A stretch of 54,004 nt of DNA from Phycisphaerales bacterium (GTDB taxonomy: Bacteria > Planctomycetota > Phycisphaerae > Tepidisphaerales > Tepidisphaeraceae): NCBI GenBank assembly GCA_020847545.1, contig JADLBV010000043.1:1-54004 (forward strand). The letters run 5' to 3'. Position numbers and translations under genes: made by a program. Positions within the stretch are counted from its first letter, which is position 1; each line of letters opens with the position of its first letter. Positions 9,096-17,560 of the stretch are shown piece after piece. The notes beneath the pieces were generated by a model that had not been told where the DNA came from, did not search any database, and saw nothing but the letters and a program-made list of their open reading frames with translations.

Positions 9096-9113
9096 ATGTT
9101 ATGATTATAACAT
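9096..9113 (+). promoter_or_regulatory. Operator C overlapping the start of the dehydrogenase gene
   Basis: ATGTTAT and ATAACAT form a perfect 7-bp inverted repeat around 4 nt (9096-9102 and 9107-9113). It contains TTATAACA (9105-9112), the core shared with operators A and B. It ends on the preferred ATG (9112), so a bound repressor would sit on the start codon. Confidence 0.5.
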
Positions 9114-10125
9114 GGTGGTCAAGAAAATCAGCTTGTGGATTCCTCAGGAAATACAACACAAGGTCTTTTCTGAAAAAGACTTGATCACTTTAACATCCGC
9201 GCACAATGTACGACTTGCCTCAGGGTCTGAGGTTGAACTTCCAGGACAATGGCCAACATTGACATCACAGGCTGAGATCGTGGTGACAGGGTGGGATTCG
9301 CCGCCAATATCTGAGGCGATGCTGGATCAGGCAAAATCATTGCAATTGATTGTTCATGCGGCCGGATCGATCAAACATCTCCTGCCCGCCGGCGTATGGG
9401 AGCGGAATATTCGTGTTGCCACCAACAACTATGCGTTAGGTGTCGGGGTGGCGGAAACGACGCTGGGAATGATCATCGCGGGATTGAAGGGATTCATTCC
9501 GTGCAACGCCTTGACGCACGATGGAGGATGGAAAAGCAACGGAACCAGTCTGCCCGGATTCAGTGTGCGTGAAGTATTTGACGTCACGATAGGATTGGTG
9601 GGACTGGGTCAGGTTGCGCGACATCTTCTGGGGTTGCTCAAGGGGTTTGAAGTGGCGGTGGTGGCGTATGATCCCGTAATTGATCCGGCCGAGGCCGATG
9701 CGATGGGGGTGGAATTGGTGGAACTGAATGAATTGTTCGCACGAAGCGATGTCGTGAGCATTCACGCCCCCGCACTGCCGATGACACGCCACATGATCGG
9801 GAATTCACAACTTCGGCTGCTGAAAGACGATTCGATTCTCATCAACACCGCGCGTGGCAATGTCATCGACGACTCCGCCTTGATTGAGGAATTGAAAAGA
9901 CGACGCATTTGGACATTCCTGGATGTTACCGATCCGGAGCCACCGGCGGTGGATCATCCGTTCCGTTCGATGCCTCATGTCATTTTGACGCCGCATATCG
10001 CCGGCGCGATCTCCAACGGCATTCGGCGCATCGGACGAAATGTGGTGCGGCAGATTGGAGAATTCGTGGATGGTTCGGAAGTCAACGGTGAAGTTACGGC
10101 CGAACGCGCGATTCTGATGGCGTGA
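9112..10125 (+). CDS. D-isomer-specific 2-hydroxyacid dehydrogenase
   Basis: This NAD-dependent dehydrogenase of 337 residues belongs to the phosphoglycerate/lactate dehydrogenase family. The Rossmann motif GLVGLGQVA is at 161-169, with Ala in place of the third glycine. The catalytic residues are visible: Arg248 in NTARGNV, Glu in DVTDPEPP and His295 in TPHIAGA. The full frame opens at TTG 9076, but ATG 9112 (MVVKKISLWIP) fits the family start better. No good Shine-Dalgarno precedes it, and an operator palindrome overlaps it. It may oxidise or reduce a sugar-derived 2-hydroxy/2-keto acid in the pathway controlled by regulator A; that substrate is inference. Confidence 0.88.
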   Translation: MVVKKISLWIPQEIQHKVFSEKDLITLTSAHNVRLASGSEVELPGQWPTLTSQAEIVVTGWDSPPISEAMLDQAKSLQLIVHAAGSIKHLLPAGVWERNIRVATNNYALGVGVAETTLGMIIAGLKGFIPCNALTHDGGWKSNGTSLPGFSVREVFDVTIGLVGLGQVARHLLGLLKGFEVAVVAYDPVIDPAEADAMGVELVELNELFARSDVVSIHAPALPMTRHMIGNSQLRLLKDDSILINTARGNVIDDSALIEELKRRRIWTFLDVTDPEPPAVDHPFRSMPHVILTPHIAGAISNGIRRIGRNVVRQIGEFVDGSEVNGEVTAERAILMA

Positions 10126-10255
10126 ATATAACGAATAAGATAGATTCTAAGCCCTAATAACCAAGCAATTCGCTGTTTATGCATTTTTTGACATCTGCCC
10201 TCGGTCGCTCTTGGCCGGGCGGCTCGTGTCGTCCCATAAAAAAATTGGAATTCTC

Positions 10256-10291
10256 TTGCATTGATACGAAAGTCAGCGTATATTTATACGC
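10256..10291 (+). promoter_or_regulatory. Promoter with palindromic operator of regulator B
   Basis: TTGCAT (10256-10261), a 17-bp spacer and TATATT (10279-10284) form a promoter. The perfect inverted repeat GCGTATA-TT-TATACGC (10276-10291) covers the -10 box. A direct repeat GATACGAAAGT flanks it at 10263-10273 and 10296-10306. The layout is typical of a self-regulating GntR repressor, and the operator differs from those of regulator A. Confidence 0.7.
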
Positions 10292-10317
10292 GAAAGATAC
10301 GAAAGTTCTTGAATCAC

Positions 10318-11478
10318 ATGGCCGTTAAGATCAAAAAACAACGCATTTATGAGAGTTTGGTGGAGGATATTCGCCTCCAGATCAACACGGGGGTTTTGCG
10401 CGCGGACAACTATTTGTTGCCTGAATATGAGTTGGCGAAGAAATATCAGATGAGTTCCCATGCCGTCCGTCTGGGGTTGTCCCGGCTGGAGGATGAGGGG
10501 TTGATCCGGCGGTATCAGGGGCGCGGGACGGTTGTTTTGTCGCGACAGGATGAAGAGGAATCGACGCCGACCAATCAAAATATCGCGGTGATCTTTCAAG
10601 GAAGGGTGCGTGATCCTTCCACGGCCGAGGAATTGGACAATTTGCAACAGGCGTTTCAGAGCCAGGGGTATGGCACAACGCTTTATGTGGCCGACCGCGA
10701 CAAGCAGAAGGAGGCCAAAATTGTCCAGCGTTTGGCGGCCGAGGGGGTGCCGGGGCTGGTGTTGTATTCGGCTCATCCATCGAACAGTTATGCCCATCTT
10801 CAGGCCGCCATTGATTCGGGGATGAAGATCGTGGTCTTTGACCATGATTTCCCCGATCTGGCGTGCAATTTTGTCGGGATCGACGATCAACTGGCCTCCT
10901 ATGAGGCGACCGAACATCTGATTCGCCACGGTTGCCGGGAGATGATCCTGGTCAATTCCCAGCGCAACTGGACGACGCACGTTCTGCGTGAGCGTGGATT
11001 TGAACAGGCGATGGAGAAACTGGCGAGTGGGTTGGCACGACGCGTGATTCGTCTGCCCGATTGCCAGACCTTTGAAGAACTTGGCGAATGCCTGCGGCAG
11101 GAATTGACGCCGATGTTGGCTGAATTGCAAAAGCCGGTGGGGATCGTCGCCTGGTGGGATGAGGTGGCGTTGCATGCGATGAAGGTGATGGCCGATGCCG
11201 GCTGGTCGGTGCCGCGGGATGCGAAAGTGGTTGGTTTTTCCAATGATCTCAGCGGCGCGCTGGCGGATGTGCCTTTGACGACGATGGAAATCCCGCGCGA
11301 GCAAATCGCCCGGCTGGCGGCGGCGTCGTTGGTTCATCAGATGCGCGATCCAACGCTTCGGCCGCAACGTATCAGACTCAAGGCGCGGATGATCCTCCGC
11401 CAGTCTTGCGGAACCTATCGGCCGGCCGGTGTCGATGAAGCGGTCGAGGAATCAATTCTCAGTCCCGTATCCACGTAA
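10318..11478 (+). CDS. GntR-family repressor with LacI-type sensor (regulator B)
   Basis: ATG 10318 (MAVKIKKQRIYESLVEDIR) begins directly at the winged helix; the longer frame from 10261 would start inside the promoter. The protein has 386 residues: a GntR DNA-binding domain (about 8-75, with YLLPEYELAKKYQMSSHAVR and DEGLIRRYQGRGTVV) and a LacI/GalR-type ligand domain (about 85-365, with GVPGLVLYSAHPSN, GIVAWWDEVALHAMK and VVGFSNDLSG). It heads the second half of the glycan locus. The downstream gene starts 13 nt after its stop with its Shine-Dalgarno touching the stop, so regulator and surface proteins are co-transcribed. The effector is probably a mono- or oligosaccharide from the glycan attacked by the downstream enzymes. 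Confidence 0.9.
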   Translation: MAVKIKKQRIYESLVEDIRLQINTGVLRADNYLLPEYELAKKYQMSSHAVRLGLSRLEDEGLIRRYQGRGTVVLSRQDEEESTPTNQNIAVIFQGRVRDPSTAEELDNLQQAFQSQGYGTTLYVADRDKQKEAKIVQRLAAEGVPGLVLYSAHPSNSYAHLQAAIDSGMKIVVFDHDFPDLACNFVGIDDQLASYEATEHLIRHGCREMILVNSQRNWTTHVLRERGFEQAMEKLASGLARRVIRLPDCQTFEELGECLRQELTPMLAELQKPVGIVAWWDEVALHAMKVMADAGWSVPRDAKVVGFSNDLSGALADVPLTTMEIPREQIARLAAASLVHQMRDPTLRPQRIRLKARMILRQSCGTYRPAGVDEAVEESILSPVST

Positions 11479-11490
11479 AAGGAGAATGTG

Positions 11491-12294
11491 ATGTCAAATC
11501 ATCAATCAAAGTGCAGTGTTGGGGCCGAGAGGACGGTTCGCAAAGCCAAAACCGCGTTCACGTTGGTGGAACTCCTTGTGGTCATAGGCATTATCGCGCT
11601 TTTGATCTCGATCCTGCTGCCGTCCCTGAACAAGGCGCGTGAACAGGCCAAGATGGCGGCGTGTCTGAGCAATCAGCGTCAGATCGCGCTGGCGATGATC
11701 ATGTATGCCAATGAAAACAAGGGATCGCTGCCGCCGTATGGGCATTTTATCAATGCAGGTTACGCGGAAGATCCCAACAGCAACTGGTGGGTGTTGCTGG
11801 CCAAATATACCGGGGGAAAACCGGGGTCTTCATACCTTGGCATTGATGTTGGTCGCTGCCCGACCGAGCGCGAACCGTATGCTTTTTCAACCTATGGCGT
11901 CAACTATGGGAAAGTCACCGCGACACAGTCGTATGGAGTCATCACCTATACCTCGGTCGATGCCGTGACTGATGCGGGTTACAAGGGTTCGATGAAGATT
12001 TCTCGGGTTCATCCCGGAACATTTCTGACCGGGGACAAATGGCAATTTAATCCCGGCGGCGATCTGGCGATCTATAACCCCAACTATTGGCCCTTTGATA
12101 CTGACACTGATGGTGACGGGATAGATGACAGTAATGCTTATTTCTATAACACGCCTTGGGTGATGTCCCCATACAACGAATTTGACCCCCGTCATCCCGG
12201 CAAGACGGGTGTTTGCAGCTTTGTCGATGGATCAGCTCGCGCAGTCCCCATCATGGACTGGGTGAAGAACGTGGGCGGTATCTGGGGGCCATAG
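11491..12294 (+). CDS. Type II/IV pseudopilin-like protein
   Basis: AAAGGAG (11478-11484) stands 6 nt before ATG 11491. After a 22-residue basic leader, the prepilin motif [18 protein letters not shown] begins with Phe23 and Glu at +5. A hydrophobic helix and coiled start follow ([19 protein letters not shown]). The leader ends in Ala rather than the usual Gly, which is common in planctomycete members. The globular part ends with [15 protein letters not shown], the H-x9-DG type motif of this very expanded planctomycete family. Such proteins are processed by prepilin peptidase and sit in the membrane or periplasm. Their individual roles are unknown, though location in this operon suggests a part in displaying or moving the glycan machinery. 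Length is 267 residues. Confidence 0.9.
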   Translation: MSNHQSKCSVGAERTVRKAKTAFTLVELLVVIGIIALLISILLPSLNKAREQAKMAACLSNQRQIALAMIMYANENKGSLPPYGHFINAGYAEDPNSNWWVLLAKYTGGKPGSSYLGIDVGRCPTEREPYAFSTYGVNYGKVTATQSYGVITYTSVDAVTDAGYKGSMKISRVHPGTFLTGDKWQFNPGGDLAIYNPNYWPFDTDTDGDGIDDSNAYFYNTPWVMSPYNEFDPRHPGKTGVCSFVDGSARAVPIMDWVKNVGGIWGP

Positions 12295-12372
12295 TGGCCA
12301 CCAACGCCCCAGGAAGCAACGGGGGAGAAAACCACATATCGGGAATTCATTTCCCGGAAAGGATGGGATGTT

Positions 12373-13089
12373 ATGAAAGGTTTGTTGATCACATTGGGCG
12401 CCGCCGCGATTGCGATGAGCGCATCATTTGCGGTGTCGGCGCCGGCGCCGTTCTCGTATGGTTATGAGGCCGATGCGGTGCCGGAGAGTTCTTCGCCGTC
12501 ATGGGCGAGGTATTATGATGGCGATTATTCGGCATCAGGTGGAATTCTGACGGCGACCACTCCAGGCACACACGGTGGCTCTGATCCGGGTTATCTGGAA
12601 TTTCAGCAGACGGGTTCATGGGCACCGGTTGGCAGCGGTACCACTGTGGAGGTACGGCTTAAGACCATCTCAAGTAATGTCAATGGCTGGGCGGGCGGAA
12701 TGACGATTGGGATTGGTTCTCAATTCTGGCCTATCTACATTGGCTCAAGTTTCATCACTGTTGCCGGCGGGGGCACAGGTGATCTTGCCACCACCACCAG
12801 CGATGATTTCCATATTCTTCGGTTCACAACCGATGAATCCAGTGGAGATCTGAATTTATACCTGGACGGCAATACAACCGCGGCCAAAACTTGGAACAGT
12901 GCCGGATCTGGTTCCAATGTTTTGTCGTTCGGAGTCCAGAGCTCTTCTCAGGCAGGCGGGACGATCCAGTGGGATTATATCCGCTGGACCAATGATGGCG
13001 CATATGCTCCGGTGGCGGTGCCTGAACCCGCGGCATTGTCGCTGCTGGCACTGGGCGGATTGACGATGATTCGTCGTCGTCGCGCCTGA
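12373..13089 (+). CDS. PEP-CTERM sorted surface protein (lectin-like ectodomain)
   Basis: The 238-residue protein has a signal peptide (MKGLLITLGAAAIAMSASFAVSA), a beta-sandwich ectodomain and a C-terminal PEP-CTERM signal (VPEPAALSLLALGG..TMIRRRRA). The ectodomain features (YLEFQQTG, VEVRLKTIS, HILRFTTDESSGDLNLYLDG, IQWDYIRWTNDG) resemble concanavalin A/laminin-G-like folds that often bind sugars; this is inference. AAAGG about 11 nt upstream of the start is a moderate ribosome site. It lies between the pseudopilin and a terminator, so regulator B, pseudopilin and this protein form the best-expressed part of the operon. It is the second PEP-CTERM protein of the locus; the first is frameshifted. 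Confidence 0.88.
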   Translation: MKGLLITLGAAAIAMSASFAVSAPAPFSYGYEADAVPESSSPSWARYYDGDYSASGGILTATTPGTHGGSDPGYLEFQQTGSWAPVGSGTTVEVRLKTISSNVNGWAGGMTIGIGSQFWPIYIGSSFITVAGGGTGDLATTTSDDFHILRFTTDESSGDLNLYLDGNTTAAKTWNSAGSGSNVLSFGVQSSSQAGGTIQWDYIRWTNDGAYAPVAVPEPAALSLLALGGLTMIRRRRA

Positions 13090-13104
13090 GTCTTGCATTC
13101 GGAA

Positions 13105-13155
13105 GGCAACCGGACCGGAACATGGCGTTCCGGTCAGGTTGCCGGCCGGTTTTTT
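13105..13155 (+). terminator. Intrinsic terminator within the module B transcript
   Basis: A stem of 7 + 9 bp with one G/A mismatch (13105-13121 with 13127-13143) is followed by GGCCGG and six Ts (13150-13155). An alternative pairing of AACCGGACCGG with CCGGCCGGTT would place the T-run directly after the stem. It separates the PEP-CTERM gene from the large enzymes and probably lowers their expression. Confidence 0.75.
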
Positions 13156-13231
13156 GCCTCTCACACCTTGTGCCGACATGGAGGTGGCCATTTACCATTC
13201 GCGTGCGCGCAATCCTCATCCCCGCAATACC

Positions 13232-16200
13232 ATGAATTGGAAAAATCCTCTGATTACAATGGTGATGATGATCGGCCTGGCGAGGCCGATTCTGGCCGCC
13301 GATCAGCCGATTGTCATTCCGCAGCGGCCGGACCCGCCGATCACGGTGGATGGGCGGCTGGACGACTGGGCGTCGGTGCCTTCCAAGGTGGAGATGGATC
13401 GGCCGGATCAGGTGGTTTATCAGCCGGAGAACTGGAAGTCGGCCGATGATTTGAGCGCGGTGGTGCGATTTTGCTGGCGGTCGGCCGGGTTGTATGTCGC
13501 GGCCGAGGTGCGCGACGATGTTTTTTCCAACAGCGGTTCGGGGGAGAATTCGTTTCGGGGGGATATTCTGGAGCTTTATTTTGATGCCGCGCCGACACGC
13601 GATCCATCGCGTGATGAATTTGGAGGGGGGCAGACACATCTGCTGCTGAGTCCCGGAAATTTGATGGATGACCGCCCGCCGGGGGCGTTTGGGAGGGTGA
13701 ATGCGGAGGTGTATCGAATATATCCGGATCACAAAAGCATCTCGGATGCCTCCATCGCGTCGGTGAAGACACAAAAAGGGTGGACACTGGAATGCATTAT
13801 TCCGTGGGAGGATTTGGGCGTTACGGGGCAGGTTGGCAGGGGGAGGGTGTTTGGTCTGGAAGTCGCCCTGGATGATTGTGACTCTTCCGCCAGTCGACAG
13901 GAAAAGATGATGACGATTTCCACCCGTGCGTGGAAACATCACAGCCGCGGTCGGCTGATCGAAGCGGTGACGGCGGATGCGGGTGGGACCTATGTGTTGG
14001 CCGAGGCGCCAAAGCCGGTGGCGTTGCTGAACAATGCCGTGATTGCACCCAAAGGGGAGATCACAAGGACATTCGATTCTACGCCAAGGGATGATGGCCT
14101 TTCGCCGGCACTCTGGATTCGCGCCCGTCTGCAGGCGGACAAAAACGCCGGCGACACGTTCGCATTGAACGTCTATGTCAACGATCAGAAGATTGACGGG
14201 TCGCGGATATTGAACAAGCCGATCATGATGCGCACGCTGGATGGAGGGACGATCTCCATCTTCTCGGCCGGCAGTTTTGGATTTCGCATTCCCTACGCCT
14301 CCACTTATGACGAGGCGAATTTGTCGCAGGCGCAGGGCAATCCCTATGCGCGGTTTGATTCAACCGAACCACGAACCGATTTCCTGATCGATCTATCGGG
14401 AATGTTGAAAAACGGCAAAAACACGCTTCGGCTGGTCAGTGCCGATCCTTCGGTGGATCGGGCGATGCGCGTTGAGGCGGAGCTGAGACAAGTCGAACCG
14501 AAAAAGGAGGCCGTCAAACGGGAAATGATCCCAGCGAAGGATTATTTCACACCCGAACAGCCCAAGGTGGAGATTAAGTTTCAGGAGTCGGCCGATGCGC
14601 GGATCGCTGTGAACGTTGGCAAAACAACGTATCAGTGCCGCAGTTCGTTCTCGATTCCCGGCGGGCAATGGGTGCATGGCGGCAACAAGTATTTCACACA
14701 TTCGCGAAAGATTCACGAGGAAGACGGCATCCTCGTCGTCGAGGACTCCTTTACCAATCTCGGCGACCAGCCGCTGGGGATCATGCAGCGGCATGAAATC
14801 ACGGCGGGCCAAAAGCAGGCGAATTTTTATCTCAACGGCCTCAAACGCCCGCCGAACCTGCCGGGATATTTTCAATCCAACAACCCCACTTCCTTCATGG
14901 GGAGCGAGGGTGGCGGCATCGGGATGTTGCCGCTGGATGATGTCTTTTTGATTCATGGTGAAAACTATATCGGTGGTGATGACACGATCGGTCTGTGTGA
15001 TCGTGTTCTGGTGATCGGCCCCAAGGCATCCCACACGGTGAAATGGGCGCTGGCGGGGTCGGCCGATGGGGATTACTGGAATTTTCTGAACGCGGTTCGT
15101 CGATATCTGAAGGTCAACTTTACGCTGACCGGACCCGGCGCGTTCATGCGGATGTACCCACCCTACATCGATTGGCCGGTGGAAAGGATCCGCGAACAAT
15201 TTCTCAATCGCAGCGCGGTTTACGGGATGAACGCCCCATCGTTCAGATTGACCTACAAGGGAAAGACATTGCCTTATCTGATCAATCATGGTCAGGCGGC
15301 GATGGATGTCACCGAGGAGGCGGCCGGAGCGAAGAAATGGATAGAGGCACTGCCGGGGTTGAAAGTCATTCAATATTTCGCCTGTTTCATCGATTCCAGC
15401 GATGATGGGGACACGCGGTTCGCGGATGCGGCCATTCTGGACGCGGCCGGGAAACCAACCAATTATGGGAGTTATTATTATCCGCTGTTCATTCCGACAT
15501 TGAGCAACGACTATGGCAAATCACAGGAACAACTGCTCGATAAACTGCTGAGCAAGATCGATCTCGACGGCATTTTCTGGGATGAAATCTCCTACAGCAT
15601 GGTGCAATATCACTATGGCAAACCGTGGGATGGCGTCTCCGGCGACATCGACATGAAGACGTTCGAGGTCAAACAGCTCAAGTCATCCGTGTCGCTTGTT
15701 TCAAGGGATTGGCGGATCAAACAGGCGAGGAAAATCGTCGAACATGGCCGCACGCTGATCGCCAACGGGCCGATAGACGCACAGGAACTGCGTGACATGC
15801 ACCTGATGGCTTTCACCGAGACCGGCCAGGGGAGTTTTTGCGCCCGCACGCAGTTGTATACACCCATCGCGCTGGGTGATCATCTGTCCGAAGTGACCGA
15901 GGCCGATGCCTATCACGGGATGCTCAACGCATTGGATTACGGGTGTGTCTACTACTGGTACAGCGAGGATGTGAACACCACCCATAAAACCCTCACCGAG
16001 CATATGTTCCCGCTGACGCCCTTGCGGCTGGGGCCGGGTTTTCTGTTCGGCCAGGAGCGCATCCTGACCCGCATCAGCGGTTATTTCGGATGGAATGATT
16101 CATCCGACTTTGATGTCCACATCTACGATGAAAATGGTGTTCTGCGAACCGATCAGAAAACCGTGCGCGTGATTGTTGATGGAGACGCATACGCGGCCAT

Positions 16201-16252
16201 CAACCTCTGGCCCGACTGGTCTGCGGCCATCGTTCGGAAAAATGTGAAATAG
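13232..16252 (+). CDS. Secreted glycosidase-like protein with N-terminal CBM9-like domain
   Basis: The frame is open from 13139, which overlaps the terminator, but ATG 13232 gives a clean signal peptide (MNWKNPLITMVMMIGLARPILAA), so it is preferred. The 1006-residue protein carries a CBM9/DOMON-like domain at about 30-230 (PPITVDGRLDDWASVP, GLYVAAEVRDDVF, GDILELYFDA). A beta-rich middle follows, then a TIM-barrel-like C-terminal part with LDGIFWDEISYS near residue 778 and HLMAFTETGQ near 855, whose acidic residues are candidates for catalysis. No known glycoside hydrolase family is recognised with certainty. It starts 76 nt after the internal terminator and is followed 9 nt later by the GH39-like gene. 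No Shine-Dalgarno is visible. Confidence 0.82.
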   Translation: MNWKNPLITMVMMIGLARPILAADQPIVIPQRPDPPITVDGRLDDWASVPSKVEMDRPDQVVYQPENWKSADDLSAVVRFCWRSAGLYVAAEVRDDVFSNSGSGENSFRGDILELYFDAAPTRDPSRDEFGGGQTHLLLSPGNLMDDRPPGAFGRVNAEVYRIYPDHKSISDASIASVKTQKGWTLECIIPWEDLGVTGQVGRGRVFGLEVALDDCDSSASRQEKMMTISTRAWKHHSRGRLIEAVTADAGGTYVLAEAPKPVALLNNAVIAPKGEITRTFDSTPRDDGLSPALWIRARLQADKNAGDTFALNVYVNDQKIDGSRILNKPIMMRTLDGGTISIFSAGSFGFRIPYASTYDEANLSQAQGNPYARFDSTEPRTDFLIDLSGMLKNGKNTLRLVSADPSVDRAMRVEAELRQVEPKKEAVKREMIPAKDYFTPEQPKVEIKFQESADARIAVNVGKTTYQCRSSFSIPGGQWVHGGNKYFTHSRKIHEEDGILVVEDSFTNLGDQPLGIMQRHEITAGQKQANFYLNGLKRPPNLPGYFQSNNPTSFMGSEGGGIGMLPLDDVFLIHGENYIGGDDTIGLCDRVLVIGPKASHTVKWALAGSADGDYWNFLNAVRRYLKVNFTLTGPGAFMRMYPPYIDWPVERIREQFLNRSAVYGMNAPSFRLTYKGKTLPYLINHGQAAMDVTEEAAGAKKWIEALPGLKVIQYFACFIDSSDDGDTRFADAAILDAAGKPTNYGSYYYPLFIPTLSNDYGKSQEQLLDKLLSKIDLDGIFWDEISYSMVQYHYGKPWDGVSGDIDMKTFEVKQLKSSVSLVSRDWRIKQARKIVEHGRTLIANGPIDAQELRDMHLMAFTETGQGSFCARTQLYTPIALGDHLSEVTEADAYHGMLNALDYGCVYYWYSEDVNTTHKTLTEHMFPLTPLRLGPGFLFGQERILTRISGYFGWNDSSDFDVHIYDENGVLRTDQKTVRVIVDGDAYAAINLWPDWSAAIVRKNVK

Positions 16253-16261
16253 GGGTTTGAG

Positions 16262-17560
16262 ATGATACAGGTTTCATTACAGGTCGATAAAGCGCCAAAA
16301 ATTCGCCCGCTGCATGGGGTTAATCTGGCCGCGCCGATTGTCAACGCCAAGATATCCAAGCAAATTTCCGATGATTTGCGGCCGCTGTGCATCCCATTGA
16401 CCCGCCTGCACGATGCGCCGTTGGACAATCCCGGCATGCGTCTGGTGGACATTCCGTGCATCTTCCCCAATCCCAATGCCGACCCGGACGATCCGGATTC
16501 ATATTATTTTGAACAGACGGATGACTACATCCAGAACGCGCATGATTATGGAACCCGCATCATGTATCGCCTGGGTTTTTCGATTGAACACAGCAAAAAA
16601 AACTACTGGACCAAGCCGCCGGCCGACCTGGATCGCTGGTGCAGAATCTGTCAACGAATCGTCGAGCATTATCCGCAGATCGATTATTGGGAGATCGGCA
16701 ACGAGTGTGATGAGGAGATTCAACAGTTGTGGGAGGGGACCTGGCGGCAGTTCATCGATCTGTATGTCAAAACCGCAAGGCACATCAAATCGCTACGGCC
16801 AAACCTGAAAGTCGGCGGGCCGTCGATGGCGCGGCTGAACAACCATGAAGGGCGATATGTGCGCGAATTTCTGGCCGCCTGCCGCGATGAAAAGGCGCCG
16901 CTCGATTTTTTCTCCTGGCATCAATACAGCGATAAACCGCAGAAAATCATCGCCGCGCCGTTTGAAGTTAAAAAGCTGCTCGATGAATACGGATTTTCAA
17001 AGACTGAGCTTCACCTGTCCGAATGGCATTATCATCCCGGATGGGGAAGCGCCTGTACGCTGGAGCGGGCGAAAAAAGTCTACGAACAGATGCTCGGCAT
17101 CGACGCGGCGGCCTATCTTGGGGCCGTCCTGTGCGGCTGGCAGGATACACCCATCACCATGGGGGAGTATTACACCGGCTCGAACATGCTCGGGTATGCC
17201 CTCTTCGAGTCGACCGGCCTGCGGACGCCCGGATATTACGCCATGGAACTGTTTTGTCGTATGACCCGCCATGAACATCGGATCAAACTGACCTGTTCGG
17301 ATGAATCCACGTTTGCGCTGGCCTGCGAAACCGGCAAAAGGTTGTCGGTCCTGCTTTGCTCATTCAAAACGCCGCAAAATGAGTTGATGCTCGATGTGGG
17401 CCAGCGCACCATCGATCCGGCTACCAGCCGAATCACCATTCTGGATGCTCTGGGCGGCCCCCATGTGATTGATCAGGATGTCAACTGGGAGCCGCATCGT
17501 GTGACATTTGAAAAATCCACCGGATCGGCCGTCATTTTGTATGAATTGGAGACAGCATGA
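16262..17560 (+). CDS. GH39-like glycoside hydrolase (clan GH-A)
   Basis: The 432-residue protein is a retaining beta-glycosidase of the GH-A barrel. The acid/base is in WEIGNECDEE (Asn147-Glu148) and the likely nucleophile in LSEWHYHPG (Glu254), with FFSWHQYSD before it. Family GH39 (xylosidase/iduronidase-like) fits the spacing, but GH51/GH30 relatives cannot be excluded without a search. No signal peptide is present, so it should act in the cytoplasm or periplasm-independent compartment on imported fragments. Its last codon overlaps the start of the next gene (ATGA at 17557-17560), showing translational coupling. Confidence 0.82.
   Translation: MIQVSLQVDKAPKIRPLHGVNLAAPIVNAKISKQISDDLRPLCIPLTRLHDAPLDNPGMRLVDIPCIFPNPNADPDDPDSYYFEQTDDYIQNAHDYGTRIMYRLGFSIEHSKKNYWTKPPADLDRWCRICQRIVEHYPQIDYWEIGNECDEEIQQLWEGTWRQFIDLYVKTARHIKSLRPNLKVGGPSMARLNNHEGRYVREFLAACRDEKAPLDFFSWHQYSDKPQKIIAAPFEVKKLLDEYGFSKTELHLSEWHYHPGWGSACTLERAKKVYEQMLGIDAAAYLGAVLCGWQDTPITMGEYYTGSNMLGYALFESTGLRTPGYYAMELFCRMTRHEHRIKLTCSDESTFALACETGKRLSVLLCSFKTPQNELMLDVGQRTIDPATSRITILDALGGPHVIDQDVNWEPHRVTFEKSTGSAVILYELETA

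Noticed and set aside
10273-11367. 364-codon minus-strand open frame
   Set aside because: It is antisense to regulator B, is rich in His, Arg, Gln and Pro in an unstructured way, and has no family motif.
12824-13942. 372-codon minus-strand open frame
   Set aside because: It spans two genes and a terminator on the other strand and has low-complexity composition, so it is a shadow frame.
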